This document shows positions 49,494 through 63,576 of a DNA stretch of 64,000 nucleotides, one piece after another; positions within the stretch are counted from its first letter, which is position 1; each line of letters starts with the position of its first letter. The notes beneath the pieces were generated by a model. That model saw only the letters and a list, made by a program, of their open reading frames with translations. It searched no databases and had not been told where the DNA came from. The position numbers and the translations under genes are program-made. The DNA is from Proteles cristata cristata (Eukaryota > Chordata > Mammalia > Carnivora > Hyaenidae), in the NCBI GenBank assembly GCA_017311185.1, contig JAESUZ010003164.1, positions 1,302,001-1,366,000 of the forward strand, read 5' to 3'.

Positions 49494-49796
49494 TCGTTAA
49501 CACTTGTGCACATCAAACAAGATGACTTTCAGCCATTTCTCAAGAAAAGAAAAAAGACCACCTTTGTTTCAAAGGGCCATATTCCTTTAATAAACGTGAA
49601 CATTTGTCATATATACTGCTATGATAGGTGATATACTTCATAGTGGGAGGGCAAAGAGTTTGGAGATGGGACTGGAATGTGATCATTTTTTTTCATGTTT
49701 CCAATGTCAAATACAGAAAGATAATAATATCTCATTAAATAGATCTTTGAAAAAAGAACTGATGGTTTTAAATTGAAACGTTTTCTCTTCTTGTAG

Positions 49797-50792
<996 letters not shown>

Positions 50793-51679
50793 TGAGCACC
50801 GTTTGGTACAGGTTGGGCCTCGGTTCACCTTGCCTTGAAGGTTATGGGGTCACGGGGTGGCCGCCCACACAGGGTCATCACAGCACAATAGACAGCTTTC
50901 CACAGAGTGGTCCGACAGGCTTCCCGGGGACTCGGCGTGCAAGACGTGACCCCAGCTAATGTGTCTGGGACAGTGACATGTCAGGAAACCACAAGAATTG
51001 CCAGGACTTTCTATGTAACCATCTAATAACGAATAACCGAGGGTTAAGAAAAGTTGGGGTATGGTCAACCTGTAAGGATTTTTAAGATAATAACGGGAAC
51101 TAGAACCCCAATGTCGTGATGAGGGAAGTAGCCATATTCTCTGGTGGGAAACCCTCGTCAGTCGTGGCGTCAGCAGAGAAGGGACCTTGTTTGAGGTTTT
51201 CACAATAAATGCCCAGGAAGGCTTACTGAGCAGTGCAAGCAGACCTCCTCAATGAGGCTTCATGGCAGAGTTTACTTTGGACACAAGGAACATTCTGAGC
51301 ATGAGTGTTTGTGTATTATGTCTGTAAGTTTTAGACATTACTGAGCGAGCGATGTTTAAATAAATCTCTGATATTTTCTCATGGAATGCTATCAGCTTTT
51401 GCTTTTTGTATTTTTGAGGCTCCGTTTTTCGGTGTATAAACATTCAAAGCTCTTATGTTCTCCTTCGCGCCCCCCCACCCATTGTCATTATTACATGACC
51501 TCTTTATCCCTGGTAGTGTTTTTTTCTGAAATTACTGTGTCTGATATTACATGTATTTGTTTTCTTTTGATTAATGTTAGCATATCATTTTCCATCCTTG
51601 TACTTTTATTTAACCTATCTTTATATTTGAAGTGCATTTCTTTAGGCATCATATAGTTGGATATTGCCTTTTAAAATTA

Positions 51680-52840
51680 TGAACACCATTTAATGAAGTT
51701 ATTGATACAGTTGTCCCTTAATCCCTCATCTTGCTGCGTCTCCTGTTTGTTCCATCTAGTCTTTGTTCCCTTTGTCTTCTTTTTTCTCCAACTTTTGGAC
51801 TAATAAGATATTTTTTATGATTTTCTTTTGTGCCCTTTTTATGGTCTTTAGAACTATAGCTCTTTTATTATTATAGTGTTTGCATCAGAGTTTTAGAAAA
51901 TGTTTCTAGCGCTTCACAATATTATACCAGCACAAGTGATACAATGTCACTTCATGTATATTACAAGAACCTCATCAAATTCTTCCATTTCCCCTTTCCA
52001 GGTCTTTGGGCTATTGTTGTCATACCTTTTCCATACTTTGTTATTGTTAGTTTTCTTTTAAACAATGAATTATGTTTTAAAGAGTTACATAATAAGAAAA
52101 ATAGTTATCTAGGTAGTTACTGTTTCTGGTGCTCTTTAATCCTTGTATCCATCCATCTGAATTATCTGCCTTCTCCCCAGAGAATGTCCTTTAAAATCTC
52201 TTTTAATGCATGTAGATTAGTGAAGAATTCTTTTGCTTAGGTATATCTGAAAAGAGCTTTATTTCGCTTTTGTTTTTGAAAGACATTTTTGCTGGGTATA
52301 GAATTTTAGGGTGAAGCTTTCTTCTTCAGCTACTTTAATGATGATATTCATTATCTTATTTGCATGATTTCCAACAAGAATACTGATATCCTTTTCTTTA
52401 TCTCTATAAATAGTACATCTTTTTTTTTTTTTAATCTGGCTACTCTGGAGATTTTCTCTTTATCACCAGTTTTGAGCAATTTGATTATGATTTGCCATGG
52501 TGTATTTTAATCAACCATTGATCCCATATGGCTATTTTTCATCTCTTACATTGTAGCTTTCATATCTAGTTTAGTCTGGTTTTTGTTTGTTATTTTCACA
52601 TCTTCCATTTATTTACTTAAGTTTAAGTAAATTAAAGTTACTGTGGAATGCATTTATAGTAACTTTTAATTATCTTTGGTTGCTATCTCTAACATCAGTT
52701 TTGGGTCAATTTTGATTGATTTTTTTTCACTATATGTGGTATTTTCCTTCATCATTTCATATCTAGTAATTTTTTATTGGTTGTCAGACATCATGAATTT
52801 TACTTTGTTGAGTGCTGGGCACTCTTGTATACCTCTATTT
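51680..52840 (-). repeat. Old L1M-like element, antisense (first part)
   Basis: Landmarks include tcttttaatgcatgtagatt, gacatttttgctgggtatag, accagttttgagcaatttga, ttatgatttgccatggtgta and attggttgtcagacatcatg. These match the minus strand of old mammalian L1 3' regions. The coordinates are approximate. Confidence 0.6.
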
Positions 52841-53068
52841 TTTTTTAAATATTTTTTTAATGTTTATTCATTTTTTGAGAGAGAGAAAGAGAGAGAGAGA
52901 CAGAGTGTGAGCAGGGGAGTGGTAGAGAGAGAGGGAGAAACAGAAGCAGGCTCCAGGGTCTGGCTGTCAGCACAGAGCCCAATGTGAGGCTCAGACTCGC
53001 AGACCACGAGATCGTGACCTGAGCTGGAAGTCAGACACTTAACTGACTCAACCACCCAGGTGCCTCTG
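52841..53068 (-). mobile_element. CAN-SINE inside old L1, antisense
   Basis: Complete reversed copy interrupting the L1-like relic. The target duplication atacctctatt lies at 52829-52839 and 53070-53080. Confidence 0.94.
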
Positions 53069-53620
53069 GATACCTCTATTCTTGAGCTTTGATCTGCAGT
53101 GTTGTTAAAGTCTTCGAAACAGTTGGATCCTTTGGGTTTTGCTTTTAAGACTTGTTAAGTGGGTTCAGGACAGTTATCAGCATATGACTGGTTTACCAAC
53201 ACTGAGATAAGAACCTTCTGAGATTCCACTGGGGATACTGGGTTTTCCCATCTGGATGGTGGGAACAGGTGCTATTCCTGACCCTGTATGAACACCAGGC
53301 ACTGTTGCCTCTAATCTTTTTGGATTTTTTTTTCCCCATGGTCTCAGGTCTCAGGATTCTCGCTTGCATACTCTCTCATCATTAGTCAGCTACTTTTTGC
53401 ATATAAGGGACATTATGTGCAAATCTGGGTTCTCTCTCTGAGCACCGGTCTTCCCCAGCACTTCTGGAGTGAGAGAGCTCACCCCATTCATGTCCCCTTT
53501 CTCAGTGCTCACTGCCCTTCACCTCATGTCTACTGTCTTTTAGAAACATAGTCCTGTGTATTTTGTCCATCCTGTGGTTAGTACCGACGGTCAGTCTGGT
53601 TCTCATCACTCCATCTGGGG
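53069..53620 (-). repeat. Old L1M-like element, antisense (second part)
   Basis: Continues the same relic: attcttgagctttgatctgc, acagttggatcctttgggtt, ttgcttttaagacttgttaa. Its right edge is uncertain. Confidence 0.55.
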
Positions 53621-54608
53621 CTGAACAGAGCAGTTTGCATACGTGTTGTGACTAAACCAAAACGCCACCCATTTACACTGATTCTCTTCATTTGATTTTT
53701 CTTTTGATGCAAAAGTTCGCGCCCAGAAAGCTCTGAGGAACCGTAAAAGAGCTTCCAGGACCCTTACATAGATAGTGAGACTGGATTGACCCCGTTCTAC
53801 CTATGACATTACTGAGATTGAGTGTCTGGTCCAGGGTGACACCACCACACTGGTTCATAGACAGGGCGGAGCTGTGAGTCACAGCTGACCACTACAGTGC
53901 TTTCTTACTAGACCTCACTTCCTCTCTGAACAGAAAGCTTTTGAAAACGAATATCACATTAGCATTTTCATAGTCTATTCTGTCCTAGCACTGTTCAGTA
54001 AAATCCTGTTTACGTGCATTTGGAGAAAAAGTTCCTTGATTACTCTCTTTTTCTAGAAGACTCGATTTTGGAGTCAGGGCCTTTAGGATCATTTGCTAAA
54101 GCAGGGCTGGGGATGAGTGTTGAGACCAGAATCTCAATCACTGATGTTTAGTGGAATATTCCAGCAGAAAGTCCAATCTCTGAAGCAGGGTCTTTGCTGT
54201 GTGGTCATTGATAGAGCTAAAAATAAGATGGGGACTGAGTGGAGTCCTGAACCAATGCACATTTCAGAATTTTCAGTTCTGCCCGATCTGCCAGCACAGG
54301 GAAGATGGTGATGAGAAGGGCGTTTGCCAAAACTTCCTACATTCCTGAAGGGGATAATTTCAGATGAGTCATAATCGTATTCATTCTGGGCCTGTTGATC
54401 TCTTCATGCAGAATTAAACATCATGTTTATTTGAAATAAAAATTAAAGACTGGATAAGGGACAACTATTTTACTGTCAAAAAAATCAGACTGTTGTTGAT
54501 TGATCCAAGAACATTATTGAATTCTTCCCTTGAAATGCATAAAACTCTCCCATGTAATAAAACTAAGGCTGGATAGTCATGGGCCTGCAATCTTGGTATT
54601 GCTGCCAT

Positions 54609-54787
54609 TAAAAAATAATTTTAACAATTTATTTATTTTTGAGAGATAGCCTGAGTGGGGGAGGGGCAGAAAGAAAGCTTTGAACTATCAACACAGATGC
54701 TGACGCGGGGCTTGAACCCACTAACTGTGAGATCACAACCTAAGCTAAAGTCAGACACTGAATCAACTGAGCCACCCAGGCGCCCCC
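54609..54787 (-). mobile_element. CAN-SINE, antisense, internally deleted
   Basis: Reversed copy missing about 30 bases between the GA-rich part and the body (ggcagaaagaaagctttgaa). The head end gagccacccaggcgccccc is intact. Confidence 0.9.
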
Positions 54788-55181
54788 ATCACCTACCATT
54801 TTTAAGTTAACGAGCATTTTATTTTCTGTGTTTATTTTAAAATATAGCTTGACTTGGCTCTGCACTTTGGAAAAATGGAAGAAAATTCTAAGTTCCCTTT
54901 TAAGCACTTTTCTGTATTGCTGTTAAAAGACAAATCAAGAGCGTGCCAGTTACTGTCCACAGAGTGTCGCATCCTCTATTGGAGCCATAAATAAATTTTT
55001 CTGAGATCTCCCTCATGCTTAACACAGTGCCTAGAAAAGATGAAGTATTCAGTAAATGTCAGTTGAATATAGGAAATGAATTAGTCACGGTGTTCTTTTC
55101 TGTAGATTCTATAGCTGATAGCACCTTCACAATAATCATCCCCTTAACCCCTCAACCATTGTCTACCAGTCCCAGCCTTTG

Positions 55182-55316
55182 CCACTTGGGAATCTGAAAC
55201 AACATGGATTGTTTTCATCTTTGAGGCCACCTGGGAATCTGAAACAGCATGGATTGTTTTCATCTTTGAGGCCACATGGGAATCTGAAACCACATGGATT
55301 CTCTTCATCTTTGAGA
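55182..55316 (+). repeat. 45-bp minisatellite, three copies
   Basis: Three head-to-tail copies of a 45-base unit start at 55182, 55227 and 55272; each contains tgggaatctgaaac and tcttcatctttgag or close variants. Copies differ by a few substitutions. Because 45 is a multiple of three, a frame stays open through it on the minus strand; I see no reason to call it coding. Confidence 0.95.
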
Positions 55317-55524
55317 CTTGGGTTTGATCTGAACTTTTATCTATAATTATCAACCCAATCTTGAAGTGTTATGTGATGATGTTTTTACGCAGCTAGAATT
55401 CCTTGCAGTACTACGAATTTCACTTGTGAGTTCCCATGGCTGTATGTGCTTTCTGTTCTAAATATTTCATTAATTATGTGCCTACTGGCCCATACAGTAA
55501 ATGGCCAATCTAAAAATTCATTGA

Positions 55525-55770
55525 GGGGCACCTGGGTGGCTCAGTCGGTTAAGCGTCCGACTCCAGTGCAAGTCATGATCTCACAGTTCATGGGTTCAAG
55601 CCCAGCGTTGGGCTCTGTGCAGACAGCCAGCTCAGAGCCTGGAGCCTGCTTCGGATTCTGTGTCTCCCTCTCTCTCTGACCCCCGCCTCCTCACGCTTTC
55701 CCCCCCCCCTTCTCAGAAATAAATAAAACATTTAAAAACATTTTTAATAATAATAATAAAATAAATAAAT
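55525..55770 (+). mobile_element. CAN-SINE, sense
   Basis: Full-length with head ggggcacctgggtggctcag, a C9 run in the CT-rich part and a long AATAAT/AAAT tail. Target duplication aaaaat-t/g-cattga at 55512-55524 and 55771-55783. Confidence 0.95.
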
Positions 55771-56008
55771 AAAAATGCATTGAAATTATCCTTAGAATTT
55801 TGCTATGTCCAAGTACTTCCAGCATGACAAGAGATATAACAGTTGTATTTCCTCAGGAATAGTTTGATCTTTGTACTCAGGATAAACTCTTAATCTGTAG
55901 AGAGCAAGCAACTCTTCTAAGGATCAGCCCCTTTCGTTTTTCCACTTAAAGTTTCCTTGGAAAGTCAAGGAGTTACCCTTTCTCTTTCCCCTAGAAATGT
56001 TAAATTCC

Positions 56009-56224
56009 GGGGCGCCTGGGTGGCTTAGTCGGTTAAGCGTCCGGCTTTCGCTTAGGTCATGATCTCGCGGTTCGTGGGTTCGAGCCCCGCGTCGGGCTCT
56101 GTGCTGACTGCCAGCTCGGAGCCGGGAGCCTGTTTCAGTCTGTGACTCCCTCTCTCTCTGACCCTCCCCTGCTCACGCTGTCTTTCTCTCTCCTAGAAAT
56201 AAATAAAACATTAAAAAAAAAAAG
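56009..56224 (+). mobile_element. CAN-SINE, young subfamily, sense
   Basis: Almost identical to the copies at 1201 and 45422 (TTCGCTTAGGTCATGATCTC, CTGCCAGCTCGGAGCCGGGA, CTAGAAATAAATAAAACATT). I could not find a convincing target duplication. Confidence 0.95.
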
Positions 56225-56234
56225 AAGAAGACCT

Positions 56235-57060
56235 AACACTCCGGAGAGTGTGTGGCCCTTCTTGGCTCTCAGCTCGGTTGATCTAAGCTCTGTATCCAGT
56301 GTGTGCTACGGTTGGTCCCAAAGCGTTCGTCCTGGGATTTGGAGCAGGTCCTGAGCTTCAGTTCTGCATGCGGTCTTGGCTGCTTCGTAGCTGTGGTCTG
56401 TGTGACTCTCCTCTCAGTATTCTGACACCAAGTGTGAGGGTTTTTCCCCCTCACATTAATTAATTCTGACACTAACTCCCCATCATTAGCATAGACCCCA
56501 CAGATTGAGGGCTCAGTCCTACCAGACTGCCCCCCATTTCAGCCACCCCACCCCAAGTCTCAGCTTTCCACTCACAGTTTTTCCTTCTGACCATCCAGCC
56601 GTGAATCAGAGGTTCCCACGACCCCCTTCTTGGGTTTGATCGTTTACTAAAACGACACACAGAACTCAGATCGGTGCTTTACGTATGTTAGCAGCGTATT
56701 ATAAGGGACGTAATCAGGAATGGCCAGATGGCAGTGACACATGGGGCAAGGCATAGGGGAAGGGATGTGGCCCTGGAGTGCCTCTCTGTGTCTGTGCTCT
56801 CCTGGCACCCCACTGTGCTCCCCAACTGGGAAGCTGTCTGAACCCCACCGTGAGCATTTTTTTGTGGAGGTTCCAATCCCTGGCCCTTGGTGACTGAACT
56901 CAGTCTCCAGTCCATCTCCCCTCTCAGGAGGGTGGAGCTGAATCTCTATAATCACTGGGTTCCTCTAGCAACCTGCCACCATCTTCCAGAAGTCATAGGG
57001 GAGTGTACCCGAAGCAGCACTTTATTGCTTCAGGGCCTTAGAGGATCTTGTAGGAGGAAC
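56235..57060. repeat. Possible old interspersed repeat (unassigned)
   Basis: The stretch around acacacagaactcagatcgg, gcgtattataagggacgtaa, tcaggaatggccagatggca and tcactgggttcctctagcaa reminds me of an old mammalian repeat, perhaps LTR-derived. I cannot name it or set its ends. Confidence 0.35.
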
Positions 57061-57082
57061 AGGGTCTCAGATGTAATATTCT

Positions 57083-57298
57083 TTTTTCTTTAATGTTTAT
57101 TTATTTTTGAGAGAGAGACAGAGTGTGAGTGGGAGAGGGGCAGAGAGCGAGGGAGACATAGAATCCTAAACAGGCTCCAGGCTCCAGGCTCCGAGCTGTC
57201 AGCAACAGAGCCCAATGTGGGGCTCAAACATGTGAACTGTGAGATCATGACCTGAGCTGAAGTCAGACACTTAACTGACTGAGCCACACAGGTGCCCC
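57083..57298 (-). mobile_element. CAN-SINE, antisense
   Basis: Complete reversed copy with a local triplication of the 7-base word ggctcca/ggctccg (about 57172-57192). Target duplication of 17 bases with two mismatches (ctcagat...aatattct) at 57066-57082 and 57299-57315. Confidence 0.94.
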
Positions 57299-60200
57299 TC
57301 AGATTGAATATTCTGAAAAAAGATCCTCCTGTCACTCAGGAAATTACTAGAGTTTTAGGACCTCTGTGTCAAGGACTCAGGAAAGAGACCAAATAATAGA
57401 CTCCTGATGATGTCACTGTACCCAAAATAAATTATTTCTGACAACTAGATTAAACCCGCTCTTATTTTCTAAATTTATTGTAGTAGATATCAACATCTGT
57501 CTTTAATTCCCAGGTTTACCATCGATATAACCTATAACTTGTAACAACCGACTTAATTAAAAGGATTCTTCCTCCTTCATTTGCAGATTGAGGTTAATTA
57601 TTCTACCCTTACCGTGAGCCTTGTTCTAGCTTTGTTAGCCATGTTAGAAAAACAGGATTAATCAGAGGTTGAGATGAGATTGTGAAGTAGTCAGATATCT
57701 TCCTCCCTAAGAAGAAAAAGTCTAGACTATATTGTTAAGGCAGCATAAGTGGACGCTTCGTTGCCAAGTGTCTGTTAGGAAGTCTTTTGCTTCCCTGTGG
57801 AGGAGGGAAGGTCTGGAAGATGACTTTCTTGTCTCCTGGGACCACCGTGCTCTATTATAGCACGAGGCCAAGCGCCTACGCAGTTACCTGGCTGTGCCAG
57901 GAGGGAAGTGTATCTGATGCCTCCCTGTTCTCCAACCCTGAGAAATACTGAACGGGGCCAGGCACAGGAATCTGGTGCTGTTTCCTGGGCTGGTCCTCGA
58001 GACATCAGCGTTCAACTTGGCATAGAACTGTCATTTGCCTTCTTCAACTCATTTTAAACTACAGAAATCATGTATGTGCTCTTCTGAAGAAAGGAATGTG
58101 GTTGAATTTTGCAGTGAACTTTAAAAATTTAGTTCAACTCCCTAGCTTTAAAGACAAACACAGCTGTGATCCAAAGGTTCCCGTGGACACTTCCCTGAAT
58201 GCCTTTCCTGCACCCCCCCACCCACCCAGATTTTTCTGGCAACAGTGAAGGTACAGGTGAAATGCTGGAATTCTGAGGGCCAAAGTATCGAAACAGACTT
58301 AACTGAGACCACCTCAAGCAGAGAAAGGTTTAACTCCAAAGAGTATATTTTTTTAAGCCTACCTAGAAGTTTTATACTTTTTACATTTATATACTTAAGA
58401 TTTCTTGAAATCCAAGATGTCGAACTATGAAAATAATGGCCTTAGCCTGTTTGTGAAAATAGGAGAGACTTGCATTTTCTTGATAGGCAGTTAACTTTCC
58501 TGGTTACATGGTTGGAAACCACTGGGATGCAATTTAATGCTCCAGGAAGCAGCTTTCTGAATAAGTCCCCAGCAACCTGGAAAGCTGAGGGTGCTCCTCG
58601 TAAAGCGACCCATTTATTTCCCCTTCCTTGGTGAGATTATGCCCAGTGCCTGTAGAGGCTCTTGACGTATCATTCCCTCTCCTCAGGAAAATGGCTTAAG
58701 ATACAAGTGGTATGATAAGATGTCAGATTTCCAAATCTGTCATGTTGTGCTATGCCTCCCACGTGAACTGTGGCATGAAAAGCTACACATCCGGACATGA
58801 TTGGCATTGAATCAGTCAACACCAAATGCATGAAAGTACATAAAAACCCAGTGAAAAGGCAAGACATTTGAGAACAGGGGAAATTATTTTTTTAATGCTA
58901 TCTTTTATAGAGGAGGGCTACGAAATTTCCTTCGAACTTATTTACGTCAACCTGACTTCAGAACCCAAATCGTAAGACAGGCTATGTCATCTTTTGAAAT
59001 TAGTGAGATGAGTTCTTGTTGATAATAGTTTGAACATGCCATGGAGCATATTTTCTGGCAAGTGTTCCTTATTAAGACAACTTGCTAAAGGACTCCAGCA
59101 CACTGGATAGATAGATCGAGTGGGGTTGTAACATCAGTATGTTTCATGAAAATTGGGAATGCATCTTAGTGAAGAGATGCTTATTATCAACTCAGATACC
59201 ATGAAGGATAGACTTTGCTACTGGAACTCCGGGTGAAATTACAATTAGCCCTAGGTTATTCATTAATTTTATTAACATTTTTAGCAACCAGATTTCCAGG
59301 ATCTGTGCCGGCAGCAAGAGATATGTTACCCTCTTGTTCCAACAAAGGAAAATGGCTAATGTTCCAAAAGGCAAATCTATTTTGGGTTGAGTCGAATCCA
59401 TTTTATTAACACCCAGTCTCAATCCTTTAAGAAATTCTTTTTGAGATTTTTTAAAATACATAGATTGTGAAGTGAATTTAGTGCAGATTGGAAAGGGATC
59501 ACATCAGATGCGAATAGACACTTTTGTTCTTATGGGCTAACCGCTCAGAAACAATAGTGACAGTAAAAATGGATTGGGGATGTAATTAGTCCCCCAGGGG
59601 CAGATCTTTTCATTTTATTTCCTCATAAATTTTAATAATAAGAGCAGACATCCTGTGCCAATATAATCACATTGTAGTATTAATATTTACAATATCTAAA
59701 TTGTGAAATGAGGGAAATGTGGCAGGAAAAATCGTGATTACTAGTTACAAAAGATTTAAAGACTTGAGAATGATTGAAAGCATATGCACAGAGGTTAAAC
59801 ACAGGTTCCTTACGCTCTGCTTCCTATGGATGTGTTTGAGCCGCTGAGTTCTTAGGCTCACATTTCTAATCATATGAACAATCTTGTTCTAAATGTAATA
59901 GTATCATTTATTTTAAAAGAATACATTTCTATAGAGCTACCAGGTATGTTTTTTTTACCTATGTTTGTATGAATATTACTGTGTTTTTAATTACAGTTTT
60001 AAGAAACTTATCTTTTCCCCAGCATAAGGAAATAAACCCTCAAGATTCCCTTTTATTCTGCAAAGCATGAATGGTACATCTCTAGAAGTAACTAGTTTTA
60101 AGTCTGCTAGTTCTGTATTCTGGCTAAAAGTGGTAAAAGCAATTACTTCTTTGATTAAAATATGCAATAAATCATTTACCAAAGGCAGCGCCCTTTTGGT

Positions 60201-60787
60201 TTTTTTTTTTTTAACTTAAAGCAAATGAAAAATATAAAAGTATAGGGAAACGTTGTGTTTTTCTTTATTACCTAAAAACAATATTTGTTTCTGAGGTGCA
60301 GACATAACCACCATTTTATTTGGTGTGATTTATCTGCCTGCTCCAACATAAAAGCTAATCTGATTGTTTTTTCATTTCTAAGCCTAATTCGTAGAAATGT
60401 GTTTGCATGAATAAATCAACCAAGCAGAACCGTGTAATTCATTTATTGAGGGGAATGGTAATGTCTTCCTGAATTATTTCATGTCCCGAGGCGTAGGCAT
60501 TAGGAAGAAAAAGGCTTATGTTTATATTAGACACACACACAATGTGTATCTGAGCTCATAGAAACAATGATGAGGTCATAGCTTACAATGGGCTCTTAGC
60601 GCTCATTATCCTTGCTGGAGCTTTGTTTCCTGATAGAGAGAGAGAAAGCCTTGCTGAGGCCTTGGGGAATTGTGAGATCCGGGTGTGCTACTGGTTCATT
60701 GTCAAGCTCTAGGGATTTGTGGAGGGAAGTTAGAAATATATTTCTGAAATGAAAAAATGTCGACATTAAATAAGATAAGCAATTTTA

Positions 60788-61035
60788 TTTCTTTTATAGG
60801 GAATATTCTTTTAAAATTTTTAAAAAATGTTTTACTTATTTCTGACAGAGAGAGAGACAGCGTGAGCAGGAGAGGGTCAGAGAGAGAGGGAGACACAGAA
60901 TCTGAAACAGGCTCCATCCAGGTTCTGAGCTAGCTGTCAGCACAGAGCCTGACGTGGGGCTTGAACCCATGAATCGCGAGATCATGACCTGAGCAGAAGT
61001 TGGACACTTCACAGACTGAGCCACCCAGGCACCCC
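60788..61035 (-). mobile_element. CAN-SINE, antisense, with extra tail sequence
   Basis: A complete reversed SINE. The 16-base target duplication aagataag-c/a-aatttta (60772-60787 and 61036-61051) leaves about 25 non-SINE bases (60788-60812) on the tail side, a possible 3' transduction. Confidence 0.92.
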
Positions 61036-61539
61036 AAGATAAGAAATTTTAAACTTGTGAACACATTCACCATTTAATTATCCATCTTAATAGGTGATAA
61101 GGATGGATTGAGAACTAGAATCTGTGCATATCTCAAAAGCCTAACTTGTAACTAATACCTTTAATCGTTTTCTGGTAATCCTAAACAGATTGACAGAGGA
61201 CATTCCTGTCTTGCTATTTCACCTCCCTACATCTGACACAGTAGCTAAAACTGGAGTTCCAGAAAGCAGGGACAGCAGTTGAGAGACTGAATAAGCTAAA
61301 TCTGGATGGTTTTCTGCACAATGAAAAGACCAGGTGTTACCGTGTCCCCAAAGAATATCATCTGAGCTTATAAGCACTAGAAATTTAGGAGAAGACTCCT
61401 AGAACAGACTCATTTCTAACCACTCAATGATTTCTCTCTGTGTTCAACTATGTAAGTTGCTTTTTGTAGTCATTTTTAGTTTGGTCCGTGTTAGAGTTTC
61501 CTTGAAAGGCAGGATCACACAGCAGATCAGGAAAACAGG

Positions 61540-61745
61540 GTTAAGAGCCAGAGCCAGACTATTTGTTCTCACTATACCACGGCCTAGCTCTGTAAGTAGC
61601 TATGTAACTAGCCATATACCCTTCTACCTTCTTTGTGCTGTGTTTTATCTGTGATAAAACCCCAGCCATAGGGGTGATAGGAAGATTTGGTGAGTTACTA
61701 TGCATAAAGCACATGGTCTCGCTCATTTGTACAAATTGAGCTGTT
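61540..61745 (+). repeat. MIR, sense
   Basis: Shows the MIR pattern ggcctagctctgtaagtagc, then gtgttttatctgtgataaaa and ataaagcacatggtc. Divergent. Confidence 0.6.
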
Positions 61746-62519
61746 AGTGCTTAGGGGAAAGAGAAGAGGGTGGGCGTTGGAGGCAAGGACTGCGTGGAAG
61801 AAATGAATGTGTATTGTGGACCTGCTGTAAATTAAGCATCACCCTGGGCGGCCAACACAGAACACAGTTAATGCTCAGTGTACTCTGTATGAAAGATATT
61901 GTTCTCTGAATTGCACAGAAGAAAAAATTGAGGCCTGGATAATATGGGGGACCCTCAAATTCATTTTCAAATGGATGTTTACGGTAATAATTCGCAAGTG
62001 GGAATGTGTGCTGTTTGGGGTGATAGTGGAAGAAAAAGGGGAGACCCAAATGTTAGATGTCAGAAGTTACCTCTCTGTTGTCTAATTTGAGATTGAACTT
62101 TAATGCAGTAACGACAAGGCCAGCATGGAGCCTTTATATTCTGGTGCACATGCTCCGTGGTGACCAGCATTTCAGGGCAAAATGCCTTATAGAAACTTTC
62201 ATAGGTGACTGGCAGCAAAATAAATAAGAAGAAAAGGAAGTTATGATGATGGCAATCCTTATGTTTAATTGAAGTATTTTTTCTTATACGAACTCTTTAA
62301 AAGAAAAAAAATTCCATTTTCGTCAAAACAATGAAGCCTTTTCAAGGGAAAAAATGAAATAGAGCTAAGAAAGCACACGGGCTCAGTCAGCTGCACACAT
62401 CAGGGGCAGGGACATCGTAAATAGATGCAATCAGTTGTAACTCTTTCTGTCTCCAGCCTTGGAGATATCATCCTGATAGAAATAGAGAGAGGTTTCTTTT
62501 TAAAGGGGAACCCTCCCTT

Positions 62520-62719
62520 TTTGTAAAATCTATTTATTTTTGAGAGACAGAGCCGCGTGAGGAAGGGGCAGAGAGACAGACAGACAGACAGACTCGGAAG
62601 CAGGCTCCAAGCTCTGAACTGTCAGCACAGAGCTCGAGGCAGGGCTTGAACCCGTGAACCACAAGATCATGACCTGAGCCGAAGTTCGACACTTAACAGA
62701 CTGAGCCACTCAGGCGCCA
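62520..62719 (-). mobile_element. CAN-SINE, antisense
   Basis: Reversed copy with a short GACA expansion (agacagacagacagacagac) and head end gccactcaggcgccac. Flanks resembling agagaggtttctttt and agaggaggttttttc may be the duplication. Confidence 0.91.
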
Positions 62720-62857
62720 CCAGAGGAGGTTTTTTCAGAGGTTTTGGTATTAAATAACAAGCAAGGGGATCAAGGGTTTGTAATATTCTGACTGCACAGT
62801 CCTGCATATAAAGTATCCATCACATTCAATAATAGCCTGCCATTAAACGAATTGTCT

Positions 62858-62946
62858 TTAAATATACATATAATCAATATATTAAATATATAATCAATAT
62901 ATATAATCAAATATATAAATATATTAAATAATATATGTAATCAACT
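62858..62946 (+). repeat. AT-rich simple sequence
   Basis: Imperfect repeats of atataatcaatatattaaat. No other feature is visible. Confidence 0.85.
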
Positions 62947-63249
62947 GGTCAATTGTTATCTCTTTTATTACTTTTCTTCTCTTAGGGTTTAAAAAATCAT
63001 TCTCTGATTCATAGATTCAACTAGACTTCAGAGTACAAATGAGAATTATAATGATGCATTGCCAAGAGCTATGTTTCTAGCTGCGATGCCTGCCTTTTTT
63101 GGAATTACGGAGAAATATGTTTCTTGTAGGGTGAAAGAAATAAGGCAAATGAGCACAGGTTTATTTTCTTTTTACCGTTTTTGTTTCCTTAAGTATAGGA
63201 AGATAACCTGCAGACAGCATAAAGCAAGCACCGAGTACCCTCTGTTTTA

Positions 63250-63473
63250 AAAAAGTTTTTTTATGTTTTATTTATTTCTGAGAGAGAGAGAGAGAGACAG
63301 CATGAGCAGGGGAGGGCCAGAGAAAGAGGGAGACACAGAATCTGAAGCAGGCTCTAGGCTCTGAGCTGTCAGCACAGAGCCCACACGGGGCTTGAACACA
63401 CCAACTGCGAGATCATGACCTGAGCCAAAGTCGGACAGACGCTTACCTGATTGCGCCCCCCAGAGGCCCCTCT
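63250..63473 (-). mobile_element. CAN-SINE, antisense
   Basis: Reversed copy with tail tttttttatgttttatttat, GA repeat and a divergent head end (gcgccccccagaggcccc). It lies 100 bases from the opposite-strand SINE at 63577, so the pair could fold back. Confidence 0.91.
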
Positions 63474-63576
63474 CTGAGTCAGGCACTGGGGTCTGTGTGA
63501 TTTCTGATAGAGAAAGACCAATCTAACCCTTAAAGATGTCATAGTTCACGAAAGCAGTAAGAAACATAAATAATTT

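Noticed and set aside
55144..55353. Open frame with a repeated protein motif (SKMKTIHVVSDSQVA) on the minus strand
   Set aside because: It is only the translation of the 45-bp minisatellite; there is no sign of splicing or a gene on that strand.
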